Below the pieces are notes generated by a model. The model did no database searches. It saw only the letters and a list, made by a program, of their open reading frames with translations, and was not told where the DNA came from. From the NCBI RefSeq assembly GCF_000237925.1, contig NW_017386006.1:1798001-1862000 (forward strand): 64,000 nucleotides of DNA, read 5' to 3'. A program made the translations under genes and the position numbers. Origin of the DNA: Schistosoma mansoni. Its lineage: Eukaryota; Platyhelminthes; Trematoda; Strigeidida; Schistosomatidae. How positions within the stretch are numbered: the first letter of the stretch is position 1; every line of letters begins with the position of its first letter. This document shows positions 9,960 to 21,290 of this stretch, piece after piece.

Positions 9960-10681
9960 TATATATATTAGATGAATAGCCTTTGATTTATTATTATTAT
10001 TATTATCCTTACTATTTTGTTTGTTTATTCCGCCTTAATATTTTTAGCTTATTACTTTCATTGTATAATTATGATAATCATCATTTATTAATTAATGAGG
10101 ATAGCAACTAAATCAATTTATTGAATATAATTTTTTAAAAAAAATCAATAATTCCAATCTCTTTCAAAACAAAAATTATTTTCTTTTCTCCCTTTTCTTT
10201 TTTGTGAAACTTTTTATGAAAGGAGAAAAAAGGAAGAGAACAGTTTCATTTTCTTTAACAACGACAATAAACCGCTAATTTTTATTCTTTACAACATTGA
10301 TGCCCTAATATTGTCTATTTTTGTCGTTGTTCTTTATTCATTTCTTTATATGCTCTCCCTCTCTCTCATTTATTTGTTTATTTATTTCTTTATTGTAGTT
10401 AAAATAGAAAGTAATAGAGTTTGTTTGTTTGTTTTTTTGTTCAGTTGAGCTTTTGTTTATATTAATTGTATTAAGGTTCAGTGATCAATGGAAACAAAAA
10501 GAATGCTAGTCAAAATTCAATGAATATCTTCTTGTTGTGATTAGGGAAATATTTGAACTTGTTCAATAAGCATTAATAATGACTGGCTGATAATGATCAA
10601 CCTAATCCAATGTTTTATTCGTACCGAATGCATTAGTTCATTTATGCATATGCGTATGGTATGAAATCCATAGGTCAATTT
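9960..10681 (+). other. Probable 3' UTR and AT-rich downstream flank
   Basis: Low-complexity AT- and CT-rich sequence follows the PP1 regulatory subunit stop. AATAAA at 10266-10271 is a candidate poly(A) signal. No other gene is seen. Confidence 0.4.
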
Positions 10682-11195
10682 TGTTATATCGTTTGCCTGA
10701 GTGCCCAGTTTATATATATGGGTGATAAGATCGCCAATGAGAGAGGAGTGAATTATCGATCAGAGCAATGATACACAAAAGCCGCATGAGCAGTCTTGAG
10801 TACTTATCATTCCTGCTTTCTGTCTAGCCCAGCCAGTTAAGTCCAGAACACCAATAACAACCTCTGCAGTATGAATCATTATTCTCAAACATACTGGGTT
10901 TATATACCAAACAGAAAGACCACATCGTACCATAAAATAGAAAAATAACATTTGTACAAGATTTGGCCAAATGTGGCTGTGAATAGGGGAAACAGTAATT
11001 AGTGGACTAGGGATAACTCAAGAATGTTAAATCGTATAATAATAATCTATAAGTCAAAATAAAGCTTATAATAAGAGGGACCCGAATATGAATAGTTTAG
11101 TTAGTTAGCAATTATACAATAGGAAATATACATATCATATTGGTCCACAAATAGTTCTCAAAGTTACCATTCATAATTGTCCACGGGATATAACA
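10682..11195 (-). mobile_element. Solo LTR, copy A
   Basis: A 514-bp unit starts TGTTATAT and ends ATAACA on the plus strand, the TG...CA form of LTR termini. It shares more than 400 bp with the units at 23,391 and 58,003. In minus orientation it has a tggtatataaaccc TATA-like box and an aataaagc signal. Flanking 5-mers aattt and agttt match 4 of 5. No internal retrotransposon genes adjoin it, so it is a solo LTR; the family was not identified. Confidence 0.7.
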
Positions 11196-12960
11196 AGTTT
11201 GTTTTGTGTATTTCAGGTATGTGTGTAATGTTTACTAGTTAATATAAAGAGCTGCAAGTCCACCTTACCCTATTAACAATACCATATCTAATAAAGCACT
11301 TATGCATATGATAGGAGTGCGTGAATCTTGGACTTTTATATTTCTGTTGTATATATAACCCATACCTAGAAAGAAGAAACCGACAAACTATCCCTTGGAG
11401 ATTAATGACAGATGATCTCCACTGAGAACACATATTACTACTGAGTTTATGTGATGCTAAATTAAAATAGCAATATTTACAAGAGTTTACAAACCTTCGT
11501 AGTTGAAAGAGGGACTACGACGTTTGATTAGAATTATATTTGAATTCATATTGCTTTGGATTTCTATATACTTTTATTTTTTAGGTCACTGGTGAGCACT
11601 GAATACAACTATACTAGGACGAAATAGTGACTCCTAACTTTTGATGAATCCTCTCATAACATTCATAAGGTCATTAAAATTCGAAGAGTTATTCTTGAGA
11701 TGGTATAGACCTTTAGTTCAGTTGAATGATTTGGGTGGAGTTTCGTTCTCTGTGTTGTATGGTTTGGTCGTTGGGCTTTAATTGTTCTTTCAAATGAAAA
11801 ACGGCACAAACTTTAGATAGAAGTGAAGTATCCGAATTTCTCCATATGTGATTAATTGCCTGTCTTATCGAATTCAATCCTGATTGGTTAATACTGACCT
11901 TTAACCTGTCATTGTCTGAAACGCTATTTTGATTATCACACCTTTTTGTCTGATTGTTGATCCCACATTTATTCAAAATTTTTCCAGTGGTGTTGTTCAG
12001 AAGAAAAGTGAAAGCTCCAGGATTAAATCACTCAGCTCAGAAGCAAAACCCCACCAGATAGAGTTATTTTACACTGGTATCTCCTAACAGAACACACCCG
12101 TGAATTCACACTGGATCAAACTTTGAGGATGAATTATTTTCGAAGATTATTAGAACTCCATTTTATATCTTATTATGTTATGTTCCAAGTAGTTCAACCA
12201 GTTTTATGTATTAAAATGGAAATAAAATCACAGGAAGAATTTTCTGTTTAACTCGTAAAGTTCAGTAGCTTTGTTGCATGAAATTACGACTGATCGAAGA
12301 TCGGGTATCGTGAAAACTTTGGTTCATTAGACATGCGATTCGTCCTATTACAGGATTTCTCTGAAATCCTCATTCACAACTCCATCACGAGTAATCGAAA
12401 TCAAGACCTCTGGTCTAACATGCTGACGCCTAACCTGGTTGCAATATTAAATAATCATACTCATGCATTATTGTTGGTACAATGTTGTTAAGATGTTGGT
12501 CGCATTTAACCATATGAATGACTTATGATTTCTCTTACCATAATAGTATTAGCTTGATCATAATCAGTTTATAAAGTATTGTAGTAGTTTTTGAATTAAA
12601 TAAATCTAACTCAAAACTCACATGTACAGTACACTTTACCTCGGTAAATACACACTTTATATACATGAAACAGTACCTTGTGATAAAGTACATACTATTG
12701 AAGAAAGCTGCATTGGTAACAAACCAGTATCTATTTATAAGCTAATCTTTTGTAATAATTAATAAAGAAATGATACATTTGATTTACTTTTTTGTTAATG
12801 TTAAATTCATCTTTTATATAACCAAGCATATTTTAACACATGATTGTGTTTCATTAATTATTTTGTAAGATTCATTATTAAAACAATGCTTTTCAGACTA
12901 TATTTAATCACTTCAAATAAATAGATTATAAGTTTGTTCCTTCTTAATGAAGAAATGTGA
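11196..12960. other. Decayed repeats, no gene
   Basis: 11,715-12,060 contains a gggtggagtttcgttctctg motif also seen near 19,006 and 39,303, probably a Penelope terminal remnant. 12,300-12,430 is a very degenerate, minus-oriented hammerhead-SINE relic (gattcgtcctattacagg; the CTGA box is lost). The rest shows no recognisable feature. Confidence 0.4.
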
Positions 12961-13476
12961 ATATTACTCCGCCCCGTAACGCCATGGTACGGCCAAGAGT
13001 GTGGAGAGTCAGGTCTCCCTCTCGATATCCTCTCAAATGTCCACATGCATACAACCACTGACAGGGAAGTCGTTCTCACTGACCTCTCACTGCAAGGATG
13101 TTGTTTACGAAATTGAGAGGACGAAAAGTGAATGTCCAGTGCTTTAACCGGGTTGGTGGATATGGAGGATCCACCTAAGTGAGTTGGAAAACCCTGATTC
13201 CAAACCAATGGTGTACATGGACACCATGATCCTGATGGAAGGAAAGGAGTATGAACCTATTGTTGGTGACCGTGTACTATGGGACTGTATCTGTTTATGT
13301 TCATCTACTTCCTTGTGAATTAGACCTTCAGATGAAAGGCTTGTGGTGTGGCTACCTAAGAAAGCCACCTTATTTGGTTTGGGCATCCGGTCAGTATTCC
13401 AGTCCTCACACAAGTATGTATTTGTTGTCTCCTTGTACCAATGTTTATGGTTAAATAAATAAATAAAAATATTACT
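12960..13476 (+). mobile_element. LINE-end non-autonomous retroposon, copy 3
   Basis: About 500 bp match the 3,365 and 17,776 copies from gccatggtacggcc to the (AAAT)n tail. Short 9-bp repeats aatattact lie at 12960-12968 and 13468-13476. No intact ORF; several short open frames are shared with the parent LINE 5' region and have no known function. Confidence 0.7.
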
Positions 13477-13529
13477 GTTATTGTATGTGAACATCATATT
13501 TGAAATAATCTCAGTGATTGAAATTTAAA

Positions 13530-13600
13530 TAATTCCAGTGTTTCGCCCAGCTGGCTTGTCTGGACTTCTTCAGGGTAATAATCAAAATCATCAAATAATT
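13530..13600 (-). mobile_element. Penelope terminal remnant with hammerhead-like motif
   Basis: The minus strand shows CTGAAGA (13567-13573), a pairable stem (gtccag/ctgggc), and GAAAC (ending at 13540). One extra A sits after CTGAAGA, as in the 6,897 motif, so it departs from the canonical core. Resembles the hammerhead-like ends reported for Penelope elements. Confidence 0.45.
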
Positions 13601-13730
13601 ATATAGCGTTTTTTTGAACAATCATATCAAAATCTATACTACTACATTAAACCGATCATACTTGGATATTGAGTTTAGTAAATAAGATAATATGAGTCAG
13701 AAGGGGTTTTTGTGGAGATTTAGTATTTTT

Positions 13731-13836
13731 CATAGTAGAAAGCATGAGTCAATTGAAGCTAGACCACCATGGAAAACCTGGAAACACTGGACGGCCGTTT
13801 CGTCCTATTATGGGACTCCTCAGCAGTGCGCATCCA
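13731..13836. repeat. Left inverted arm of hammerhead element
   Basis: 106 bp, reverse complement of 14046-14151 with a single mismatch. The minus-strand hammerhead within it (about 13784-13829) has CTGAGGA, GTCC/GGAC, GAAA, palindromic ACGGCCGT stem III and GTC, with stem I CACTG/CAGTG paired. Confidence 0.8.
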
Positions 13837-14045
13837 TGAAGCAGTGACCAGTGGAGTTCAAAACCACGTCTGTTGTGAGATAGGAACTCACTGAAGACAA
13901 TTGGTGAATGGTTGCTCAACTTCGTGGATCAGTTGAAGTTAGACATTAACACCGTTGGATGCCAGCTCAGTGGTCTATCGGTTAAGGGCTTCGGCTTGAG
14001 ACTGGTAGGTCCTGGGTTCGAGTCTCGCTCGCGAGAGCGGGTTCG

Positions 14046-14151
14046 TGGATGCGCACTGCTGAGGAGTCCCATAATAGGACGAAACGGCCGTCCACTGTTT
14101 CCAGGTTTTCCATGGTGGTCTAGCTTCAATTGACTCATGCTTTCTACTATG
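14046..14151. repeat. Right inverted arm of hammerhead element
   Basis: 106 bp, the partner of 13731-13836. Its plus-strand hammerhead (about 14053-14095) has the same core, but the single arm mismatch falls in stem I (cactg instead of cagtg), giving a C-C mismatch. A transcript of the whole element could fold the two arms into one long hairpin that would hide the ribozyme. Confidence 0.8.
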
Positions 14152-14166
14152 AATAATATGAGTCAG

Positions 14167-15830
14167 TTAAATGAGAACCATGTGACAAGTTCACGATGTG
14201 AGATAAAAGAAGACTGAATGAATTGTGTATGTATGTGTAAGAATGAGTTATCAATGGATGATATTCGATGTTAATATGTTTTTATATGAAAATAAAAGTG
14301 CATATTGAAGGTTGAAAAATTGTTTCTGAATCATTGAATTGCAAGTTAAAAATGAGAATCATCAATTACATAATTGTAATGCTGAAAATAACGGCATAGT
14401 CGAAAAGTCATGTCACTGGTTCTCGCTCACATGTTACATGTTGTCGCGGATTTGTAGTGTCGTTTATTTATCAGCTAATCACAGTATTTTTCCGTCACAT
14501 GTTAATTTTTTTGTAATGCTTATGCTTGTTACATGGCGTTTATTGCAGTCTATTGGTTGCCTGATGTATTTGTTGATCACAACCTGGGTGAATGTTTAGT
14601 CAGCCTAATTTGGTTATTTGTAGCAATGCAAACTCAGGCAAACGAAATTCACCATTTATCAAGTCAAAAATAGACCGAAATTATAGTTTCAAGCAAAATA
14701 AGCTCTAAAATCATTTACATATGACTCACCTCCCTTATTATGGTAGTGATGAACATGGGTGTTGGTAGTTGTTCATAAATTGTAGATTGAAGCAATTGGG
14801 AGTCAAACTATTCATCACTATTGTGATGAGATTTCAGATCAGATTTCATATTACTAATTACAGTTTTTGCATCCGTTTATTTGATGCCTGCAGTTTGTTT
14901 GTTAACCCCAAATAAGTAAATGAAATTCTGGAAGGGTTAGAAAATGAAGAGAACTGTTTACAGCAAATAAGACACTTATAGGTACATCCTCTTAGCTTTT
15001 GTTTCATTAACTTATTGAATTTGATACTGATAACGAAGTTTCATCGTTTGTTTCACGATTGATTTGTTGTTTTTCAGAATTGCATTGAGCAACCTAGGAA
15101 GCTATTCATACGTTTTCTGTTATAAAACTTATGACTTCTGTCAAGTAATTGAAAGGCTCCAACCTTTGTAATAATTAAGTCTATGCAGGTGAAAAAGTTT
15201 ACGAATTTCTGAATATGGAAGATTATGTGGAAGAAAAATTTACAAATTAACGATAACTAAGTTTCATATTGACTACTGAATATAAATAAGTTGAACATAA
15301 TGAGCACGTCTGCAAGACTGAGTCATGCCATCCGATTGAATGAATGTCTCCACGTCCACCACTGCCAACCTTCTCCAAGTCTTACATGTCGAATAGACAT
15401 CTTTTCAGTTATTATATGCTTGACTCCGGAGACCATGTGATTAGAAAACAATACCACTACAATTATTCATCCGAATATACTGATCGTAAAGAGGACTGCA
15501 CGAAGAGAAATGTTTGTGAAATTTCAGTCTTACCTAGTCATTGATAATTCTTAAGTAAAAATTGTCTAGTTTTTTCTCCCCCATCATAGCGAAGTGTTCA
15601 CCATATTTTTCAATTATCTGTTGTTTGTGGATATTTTGGCTTCTTTGAATCCGTATATACTCTTCACTCCGTCTTGGTAATGATGTTGTTGTATTATAAT
15701 GGAAGTTATGTGTACTATTTAACTTCCATCGGCTGCATGGTCTAAGAATGTGATGAGCTAATTAGTTTATTTATTTCGTAATTGATTAAGCTCACCTGTA
15801 AGAGTTCGCCTTTTTACATATGCCAGTAGT
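14167..15830. other. AT-rich spacer
   Basis: Only short chance frames are seen; none has a recognisable domain or splice context. Confidence 0.4.
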
Positions 15831-15855
15831 ATATGAGGACAAGGATATCGGCAAG

Positions 15856-16759
15856 TCATAAATGTTCAACAATTGCACTCGCAAGTGCCTGCATCCACCC
15901 CATAATTTCTCTAAATTTATCCAACATCCAGGTTACATCTGCTCGAAATTCTTTTTGCGTCCATGCGAATAGAACAGGACGTCCCCGTCCAAAATTATCC
16001 GTTATTACCAACTGGAATAAAGAATATCTACAAAGCGGAATTGGAAAAAAACATAAATACTTTTTATTATTGGTGTTGTAAGTAGAATCAATACAAACTA
16101 CCTCTGGGTATTTTTTATATAATTCTATTTGCTCATAAGTACTAAAGCAGATTCTAGTGACATCCATTTTCTGAATACTCTCTTAGTTCACCGTTTTGCC
16201 GCAATATATCAAATATTTGCAGTCGTGTATAACAACCTAAAATATACTTTTACACAATTACCTGTGGAGAGTTGAGCTTTCATTGTCTTCACATCAACAG
16301 CAGTTACCTGTTTACCCGTTCGATCTATAATACTTTCGATTAATTCATCTGCTGATGCTGATTGCAGTATCGCTGGCTTCAAATTTTCTTTTTCTTCTGA
16401 GGACAATCTTCTGGTCCATGGATTATAAACCATCCATGAACTACTAAACGGATGATTGTGAAGCATCTTGTATGATTTTATGACATATTCCTCACCGTGC
16501 AATTTCACACGGAACCTTGATTGGCAGTTTCGAAACTTAGACCTTAAACGACACACGTTAGTTACAGTTCTCACGGTTTTCTATTCACTGATAGACCTTG
16601 TGGTTTACGCCTATGACCAAATGTGCAATGAAACACCACAAAACTGTATTTAAATCTCACGTCCTTCAGGGGTTTACTTTCGCCGTGAATGTAATGACTA
16701 TAGGTAGTCTGAGAAGGGATAGAATTATCTGTCCATACATTTTGGAACTCCTTAAACAC
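15856..16759 (-). pseudogene. MULE/FAR1-like transposase-derived gene, frameshifted
   Basis: Read right to left. An N-terminal part (16759-16575, MFKEFQNVWTDN..CTFGHRRKPQGLSVNRK) leads into a FAR1/WRKY-like zinc-binding region (TNVCRLRSKFRNCQSRFRVK, KMLHNHP) ending at 16262. An 80-nt intron (16261-16182, GT..AG, phase 1) follows, then the start of a MULE transposase core: YPEVVCIDSTYNTN, LFQLVITDNFGRGRPVLFAW, REFRADVTWM-like. A 33-nt in-frame GT..AG micro-intron (16060-16028) restores family spacing. One base is missing in a T4 run (16577-16580), breaking the frame between the first two parts; this is decay or a sequencing slip. The stop at 15856 truncates the core before the C-terminal catalytic residues. 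Confidence 0.6.
16028..16060 (-). other. 33-nt micro-intron in the MULE-like gene
   Basis: The minus-strand sequence begins GTATTTATG and ends CTTTGTAG. Its length is a multiple of three, and removal turns the poorly fitting NNKKYLCFFPIPLCRYSLFQ into NNKKYSLFQ, which fits the MULE family better. Similar 33-40-nt introns occur in the HUWE1 gene here. Confidence 0.55.
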
Positions 16760-16839
16760 ACCATCGAATTCAATCCAGCTTCCAAAACGCCTGCTCAGTA
16801 TTATGCGTTGAAACGCCTCGCTTAAGTCGACCGAAATGT

Positions 16840-17457
16840 CTCTGGAACATAAATCACTACAAACATCACCCGTTAATTATTGAAAAGAAACAGCTATTTT
16901 ATGCGATAATACTTTAATAACTGAAGAAAGGACTACAAACATTTAGGACTTACCGGTTACTCGTCATTTTGTCCTAATTTTTGCAGAAAACAACAATTCA
17001 CATAAACTCAGAGTATCTTTTACTGTTAATTTATTCTCAATACGCAGCTTTGTGGACCTCAACAAATTTTAAACAAGGACAGTGAGGTTCAGTAGGGTAA
17101 TTGGTATCCCAGGTCAAGTTACGAAGCAACAAAACAGCCAAATCGTACACTACAAAACAGAGGAAGCTAAATAAACGCTTTTCGGATTGATTTCGCGAAT
17201 TTACTACAGCAAAATACGACGTAAATACGAGAAAACCTGATATTCGTGCAACCCAAAGGACAACCAACAGACCCTCAACAACTCAAATACGGAATGACCG
17301 CCTCTTGTCAGGCCATTCAAGGTCGGTAAAACGAAACGGCGGGCGGCTTTGAAAGACTCTGACTTATTTACCGTGCCGAAAATAACCCATATTAATTTCA
17401 GTCAAAATAACAATTCATGTGAAATAAACAAGTTGGATAAAGAAAGAAAGAGTCCAA
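16840..17457. other. Flank of the MULE-like gene, unassigned
   Basis: Upstream (minus strand) of the MULE-like gene; 17,280-17,395 is more GC-rich than its surroundings. No gene, terminal inverted repeat or promoter could be supported. Confidence 0.35.
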
Positions 17458-18700
17458 TTACTTGTTAATGAATAGTTGCCAAATAGTTGCCAACTGAATA
17501 CCATCCTTTCTGTTTAGGTTGTTCTTATTCGCCCATATATACAGCACTTCTACTGTGAATTTTTCTTTATTAGTGTTAAAACCTTTATGAAGTATTTTGG
17601 CGTCTTCAAAATTAATCCTATGTCCTGTTTCTAGCGCATGTAACGCTATCGCAGACTTATTCTCAAGTTTCCTTATGTCAACCGAGGTTTGTGGGAACAT
17701 TTTTCAAACACTGTTTGTCTTCCTTCAACCTTGCATTCAATTATCTGGATGTTTCTCTTACATAAGCTCCATTACCCCCAAATGCCCTGGTACGGCCGAG
17801 AGTGGAGAGAGTCCGCTCTATCTCTCGAAATGCTCTCACATGGCCACGCGAATATATAGCCTCTACCAGGGAAGTCCTACTCACTGCATTCTCACAGTTG
17901 CATTACTGTTGTTTACGAAATTGAGAGGACAAAAAGCGAATGTCCGGCGTTTTAACCGGGTTGGTGGACACGGCAAGTCTACCTAGGGGAGCTGGAAAAC
18001 CCTAATTCCAAACCAATGGTGCACATGGACTCCAGTATCCTGAGGGGACAAATGGCGTGTGAACCAATCGTTGGTGACCGGCTACCATGGGACTGCATCT
18101 CCTCACGATGCTCCACTGCCTTGTGGATCAGATCTGTAGGTCAAAGGCTCGGGGTGTGACCCCCTAAGAAAACCACCTGCTTCGGTTTGGGCACCTGGGC
18201 AGTATCACAGTCCTCACATAAATCGAATGAGATTTGTGCAGCGCATATATATCTGGTGCTTCCTTGTACCAATATTTATGTGTTTAAATAAATAAATAAA
18301 TATAAATAAACATAAGCTCCATTACAATCATGACAATTGATCTCATAGACAATATTTTGTTGTTATTCCTTTGATAACCTACCCTTAACTTTCACTAATG
18401 CCGACCTTATAGTGTCACACGTCCGAAAATACACTTATATGATGCTTGTTAAGAATCCGCTTGATTTCCTCCGATGTTTCATCACGGCATGGGATGACCA
18501 CAGCGGACTCCAATCTTTTTGTATACATTGTAGTTTGGTTTTTCTTTCATTTCTAATGATCTTCTTTCAAAACTCTTTTGGGTAGTTGTTATCCCTAAGT
18601 GTAGACAAAACTCTATTCAATTCAACTTGTTGGTCTTCCTTATCTGTTACAAGCTTGATACTTCTGTTAATTAAATTTTTTACAACCACGACTTTCATAC
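17458..18700 (-). pseudogene. Penelope-like element C-terminal part, split by a nested insertion
   Basis: 17458-17700 encodes the C-terminal tail (DIRKLENKSAIALHALETGH, ending IWQLFINK), closely similar to the 7,586 copy. 18,326-18,700 on the minus strand continues upstream in the protein (linker with VVIPCRDETSEEIKRILNKH) but contains stops. The two halves are separated by the LINE-end element at 17,776-18,310. The GIY-YIG stretch lies at the interrupted region. Not functional. Confidence 0.75.
17760..18325 (+). mobile_element. LINE-end non-autonomous retroposon nested in Penelope
   Basis: The element starts ccccaaatgccctgg at 17776 and ends in an (AAAT)n tail at about 18310. It is flanked by acataagctccattac at 17760-17775 and 18310-18325, a 16-bp target duplication cut from the Penelope coding sequence. 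Both the 5' ~440 bp and the 3' ~65 bp match the LINE at 42,285-46,191. Its insertion postdates the Penelope copy. Confidence 0.85.
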
Positions 18701-18779
18701 ACAATACATGAGCCGAACCAAAATCTAAGTATCTCTCTGAATGTATTGATACTAGTCAATATCAATCGTGGAATTTCTC

Positions 18780-19150
18780 AATATGTTATCGCTGGGATAG
18801 ATCTGAGAACACTTTTTTTCAAATCTATACGTTTATGTCATGCCTTAATTTGAATGTGTTAACTCATAATTTGTTACTAATTTATAATACTTTGTGTAAA
18901 TTATCCATGTTTCAAAGTTTTATTCGACTTTTTCTATAGTGTAGATAACCTAAATTTTTATAAACTGGTTCAAAATTCAAAGTTATTAGGGTTTAATTCA
19001 CTGATTTAAGAGGAGTTTCGTTCTCTGAGCTGGATGGTTTAGTTTACTGAATATAATATATTATTACTAGAGAATTAGATTAATTTAATCAAAAATTATA
19101 GTCAATAAAAACGAATTGTTGCATTTACTGGAATACTGTAAATGTATTTC
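18780..19150. repeat. Unassigned AT-rich sequence with Penelope-like terminal motif
   Basis: Contains aggagtttcgttctctgagc near 19,012-19,031, shared with 11,720 and 39,303. Otherwise no feature. Confidence 0.3.
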
Positions 19151-19164
19151 ACACTTATATACTT

Positions 19165-19340
19165 TAAGTTAGACATTAACACCCTTGTATGTCGACCAAC
19201 TCAGTGGTCTAGTAGTTAAACGCTCGAGCACGAAACTGATAGGTCCTGGGTTCGAATCTCGCGAGGCGGGATAGTAGATGCGTACTGCTGAGGAGTCCTA
19301 TAGTAGGATGAAACGGCTGTCCAGTGCTTCCAGGTTTGAC
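19165..19340 (+). mobile_element. Hammerhead SINE, copy near 19.2 kb
   Basis: A family 5' segment (gttagacattaacaccctt) and a tRNA-like part (ctcagtggtctagtagtt A-box side; gggttcgaatctc B-box) are followed by an intact hammerhead at 19282-19327. The tail is short (ccaggtttgacat), so the copy is 3'-truncated. No target duplication was found. Confidence 0.7.
19282..19327 (+). ncRNA. Type I hammerhead ribozyme motif
   Basis: Reads GTACTG, CTGAGGA, stem II gtcc/ggat with one G-U pair, GAAA, short stem III ACGGCTGT, the triplet GTC, then CAGTGC. Stem I pairs over 6 bp with one G-U wobble. The core is intact. Confidence 0.7.
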
Positions 19341-19534
19341 ATACAAATCGTCTGAATTTGGGAATAATAGAATGATATATTCCGATTTATTGAATTAAAT
19401 TTAATGAGCTGTTCTTAAGTTCAAAAGTTATTTGATTCTAGGGGTTGTTCACCATTGAGAATTTCTAAGCCTGGACAAAATGAATTTCTAATTCTCCCTA
19501 GATGTAAATGTTAAGACAAATGACGCAACGTGTA

Positions 19535-19538
<4 letters not shown>

Positions 19539-19608
<70 letters not shown>
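19539..19608. repeat. (AT)n microsatellite
   Basis: About 35 uninterrupted AT units. Confidence 0.95.
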
Positions 19609-19612
<4 letters not shown>

Positions 19613-19619
19613 CGTAGAA

Positions 19620-20830
19620 CTCTAGAATTGCTTGTTTAACCGTCGAGACAATGACTAGCTTTCGGAAGCAAAATACAGTACTCTTTTCATATTGAGCAAA
19701 CAATTATTGGTTTAAAAATGAACCTAATTGAATTTATCAGTTAACGGGCTACAGTATATGCACTTATTGAACTATAAATACTAATCAGATCTAAGGTATT
19801 TAAGAAATATAATCATAAAGAATCATTGAGAGTACACTGTACTAAAGTCACCTATCACTTTTTAAGGATGACTTTATTAAGTGGCACTGCTGTAAATAAA
19901 ATTACCAGTTTCATGCATCTTTATTTGCCTGTTGTGAAGTTCAACAAGGTTACTTGTACTTTTGAAATCTCAAACTGATTTTCCGACTAATATGACAATT
20001 TAACATATAACCCAGACATTACCAAGATCTGTTACCTCATCACAAACAAATATGTTCAGGTTATAACTGTTTTTCAGTATATAAAGTTAGTTACAATTCA
20101 ATTTTCGGTATATCTAAAGATACAAATGTCGTCCTCCTGATTCTGGGCATTTCTTCCTCCTTTATGAATCTATTTAACTGTATACAAGTGAAATATTTCA
20201 CTTCCTCAAGAGAATGATAAACATAGACCATGACTACGTAAAAATGTTGCTCAATTTATCAAACTAGGAATCCTCCTAATCAATAATTACAAATAAATTC
20301 CAAACCATACATGACAATCTTTATATATACAAATCCCTTTCATTCAAGAAAAGACAATTAAAGCATTACTCTATTTGTCAGTATGTCTCATTTGCCATTA
20401 TGTTAGTATCGGTTAAATACATTAATTAGGATAAAAACACATTTCTATCAGTAAACATTGTACATTGAACAAATTTTAAATCAGACTTGCCTACTTTATT
20501 TGTAACCAGATTCATTTTATTAGACCTGACTGTATGTAGGTCAAAAAATTATTGAAATATTAATATAGATTTTTGATGTAGGCTTTATATAGAATATTAA
20601 GCTAAAATCTATTTCCCATGGATACTTGAAGTGACAGAATAAAATTATTATAGACAAATACAATCGAAAAAAACCTTGGTAACAAAATGTCAAATGGTTG
20701 TGTTAATATATATAGATTGAATAAAACTTATTTAAGACATTTCAATTTATTAATGGTCAAGTGTATTTTGAACAGGGAATTGTTTGGTTCGTTAAAAGTT
20801 TTGAAATATAATCAATTTATTGATTGTATA
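19620..20830. other. AT-rich spacer
   Basis: No gene or named repeat recognised. Confidence 0.4.
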
Positions 20831-20859
20831 AACTATTACCACGATGGACAATGCTGACT

Positions 20860-21290
20860 AGTGTTGGAGACGGTTGGGAGGGAATTAGGTGAGTTCAAAC
20901 CAAAATGTGGCATCAGTCATTGAAGTTACTAACTTCTAGTCTGAGCCATGTTGGTAGATGCAGACTATTTGGTTGGGGTCTGCGTGACGATCGTAACCAA
21001 TGGTCGGAGATTCTGAGTAACATGGCTCAGAATCGATCACAATGACCTAAGTGTATAAACTCTTTATCTTCCCTTAAGCTGTGAGATTAAAATTGCTTTA
21101 TATCTTCTTTCTACGAACTAATTCTTTCTTCCTGTATTATATCCTTATACGCTATCTTTCTTTTATATATTACTACCACTGAAGTAAATACTATGGATTT
21201 GGTGTTCATCATGTTGTGCTAATGAGGTGTGGCAACTTGGACCGATGCATATATCTGCCTGTTGATGACTGATTTATTGTATAATAGTGT
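20860..21290 (+). mobile_element. 3' end of an SR2-like LINE
   Basis: Translation near 20,930-21,060 gives SHVGRCRLFGWGLRDDRNQW and SEILSNMAQNRSQ, aligning with the C-terminus of the intact LINE ORF (RLLGWGPRDGATQW, SDMAQNRNQ). A long 5' truncation removes endonuclease and RT. The downstream 3' region differs from the 42-kb copy, so it is another subfamily. Confidence 0.65.

Larger units (their letters stand above)
13687..14166 (+). mobile_element. 452-bp hammerhead element with inverted ribozyme arms
   Basis: The element (13701-14152) is flanked by perfect 14-bp duplications ataatatgagtcag (13687-13700, 14153-14166). Order on the plus strand: aaggggtttttgtggag head, inverted arm (13731-13836), a ~209-bp centre with a tRNA-like segment (13968-14040; ctcagtggtctatcgg and gggttcgagtctc), then the direct arm (14046-14151). 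The arms are 106 bp and differ at one base by my reading. Each carries a complete hammerhead core on opposite strands. It is the longest family member here and explains shorter copies (230, 7256) as deletion forms. Confidence 0.8.

Noticed and set aside
19165-19262. Candidate tRNA gene (A- and B-box, cloverleaf-like)
   Set aside because: It sits in the hammerhead SINE family with the same flanks as other copies; not a functional tRNA gene.
19488-19703. Frame with Tyr-Ile repeats
   Set aside because: Translation of the (AT)n microsatellite.
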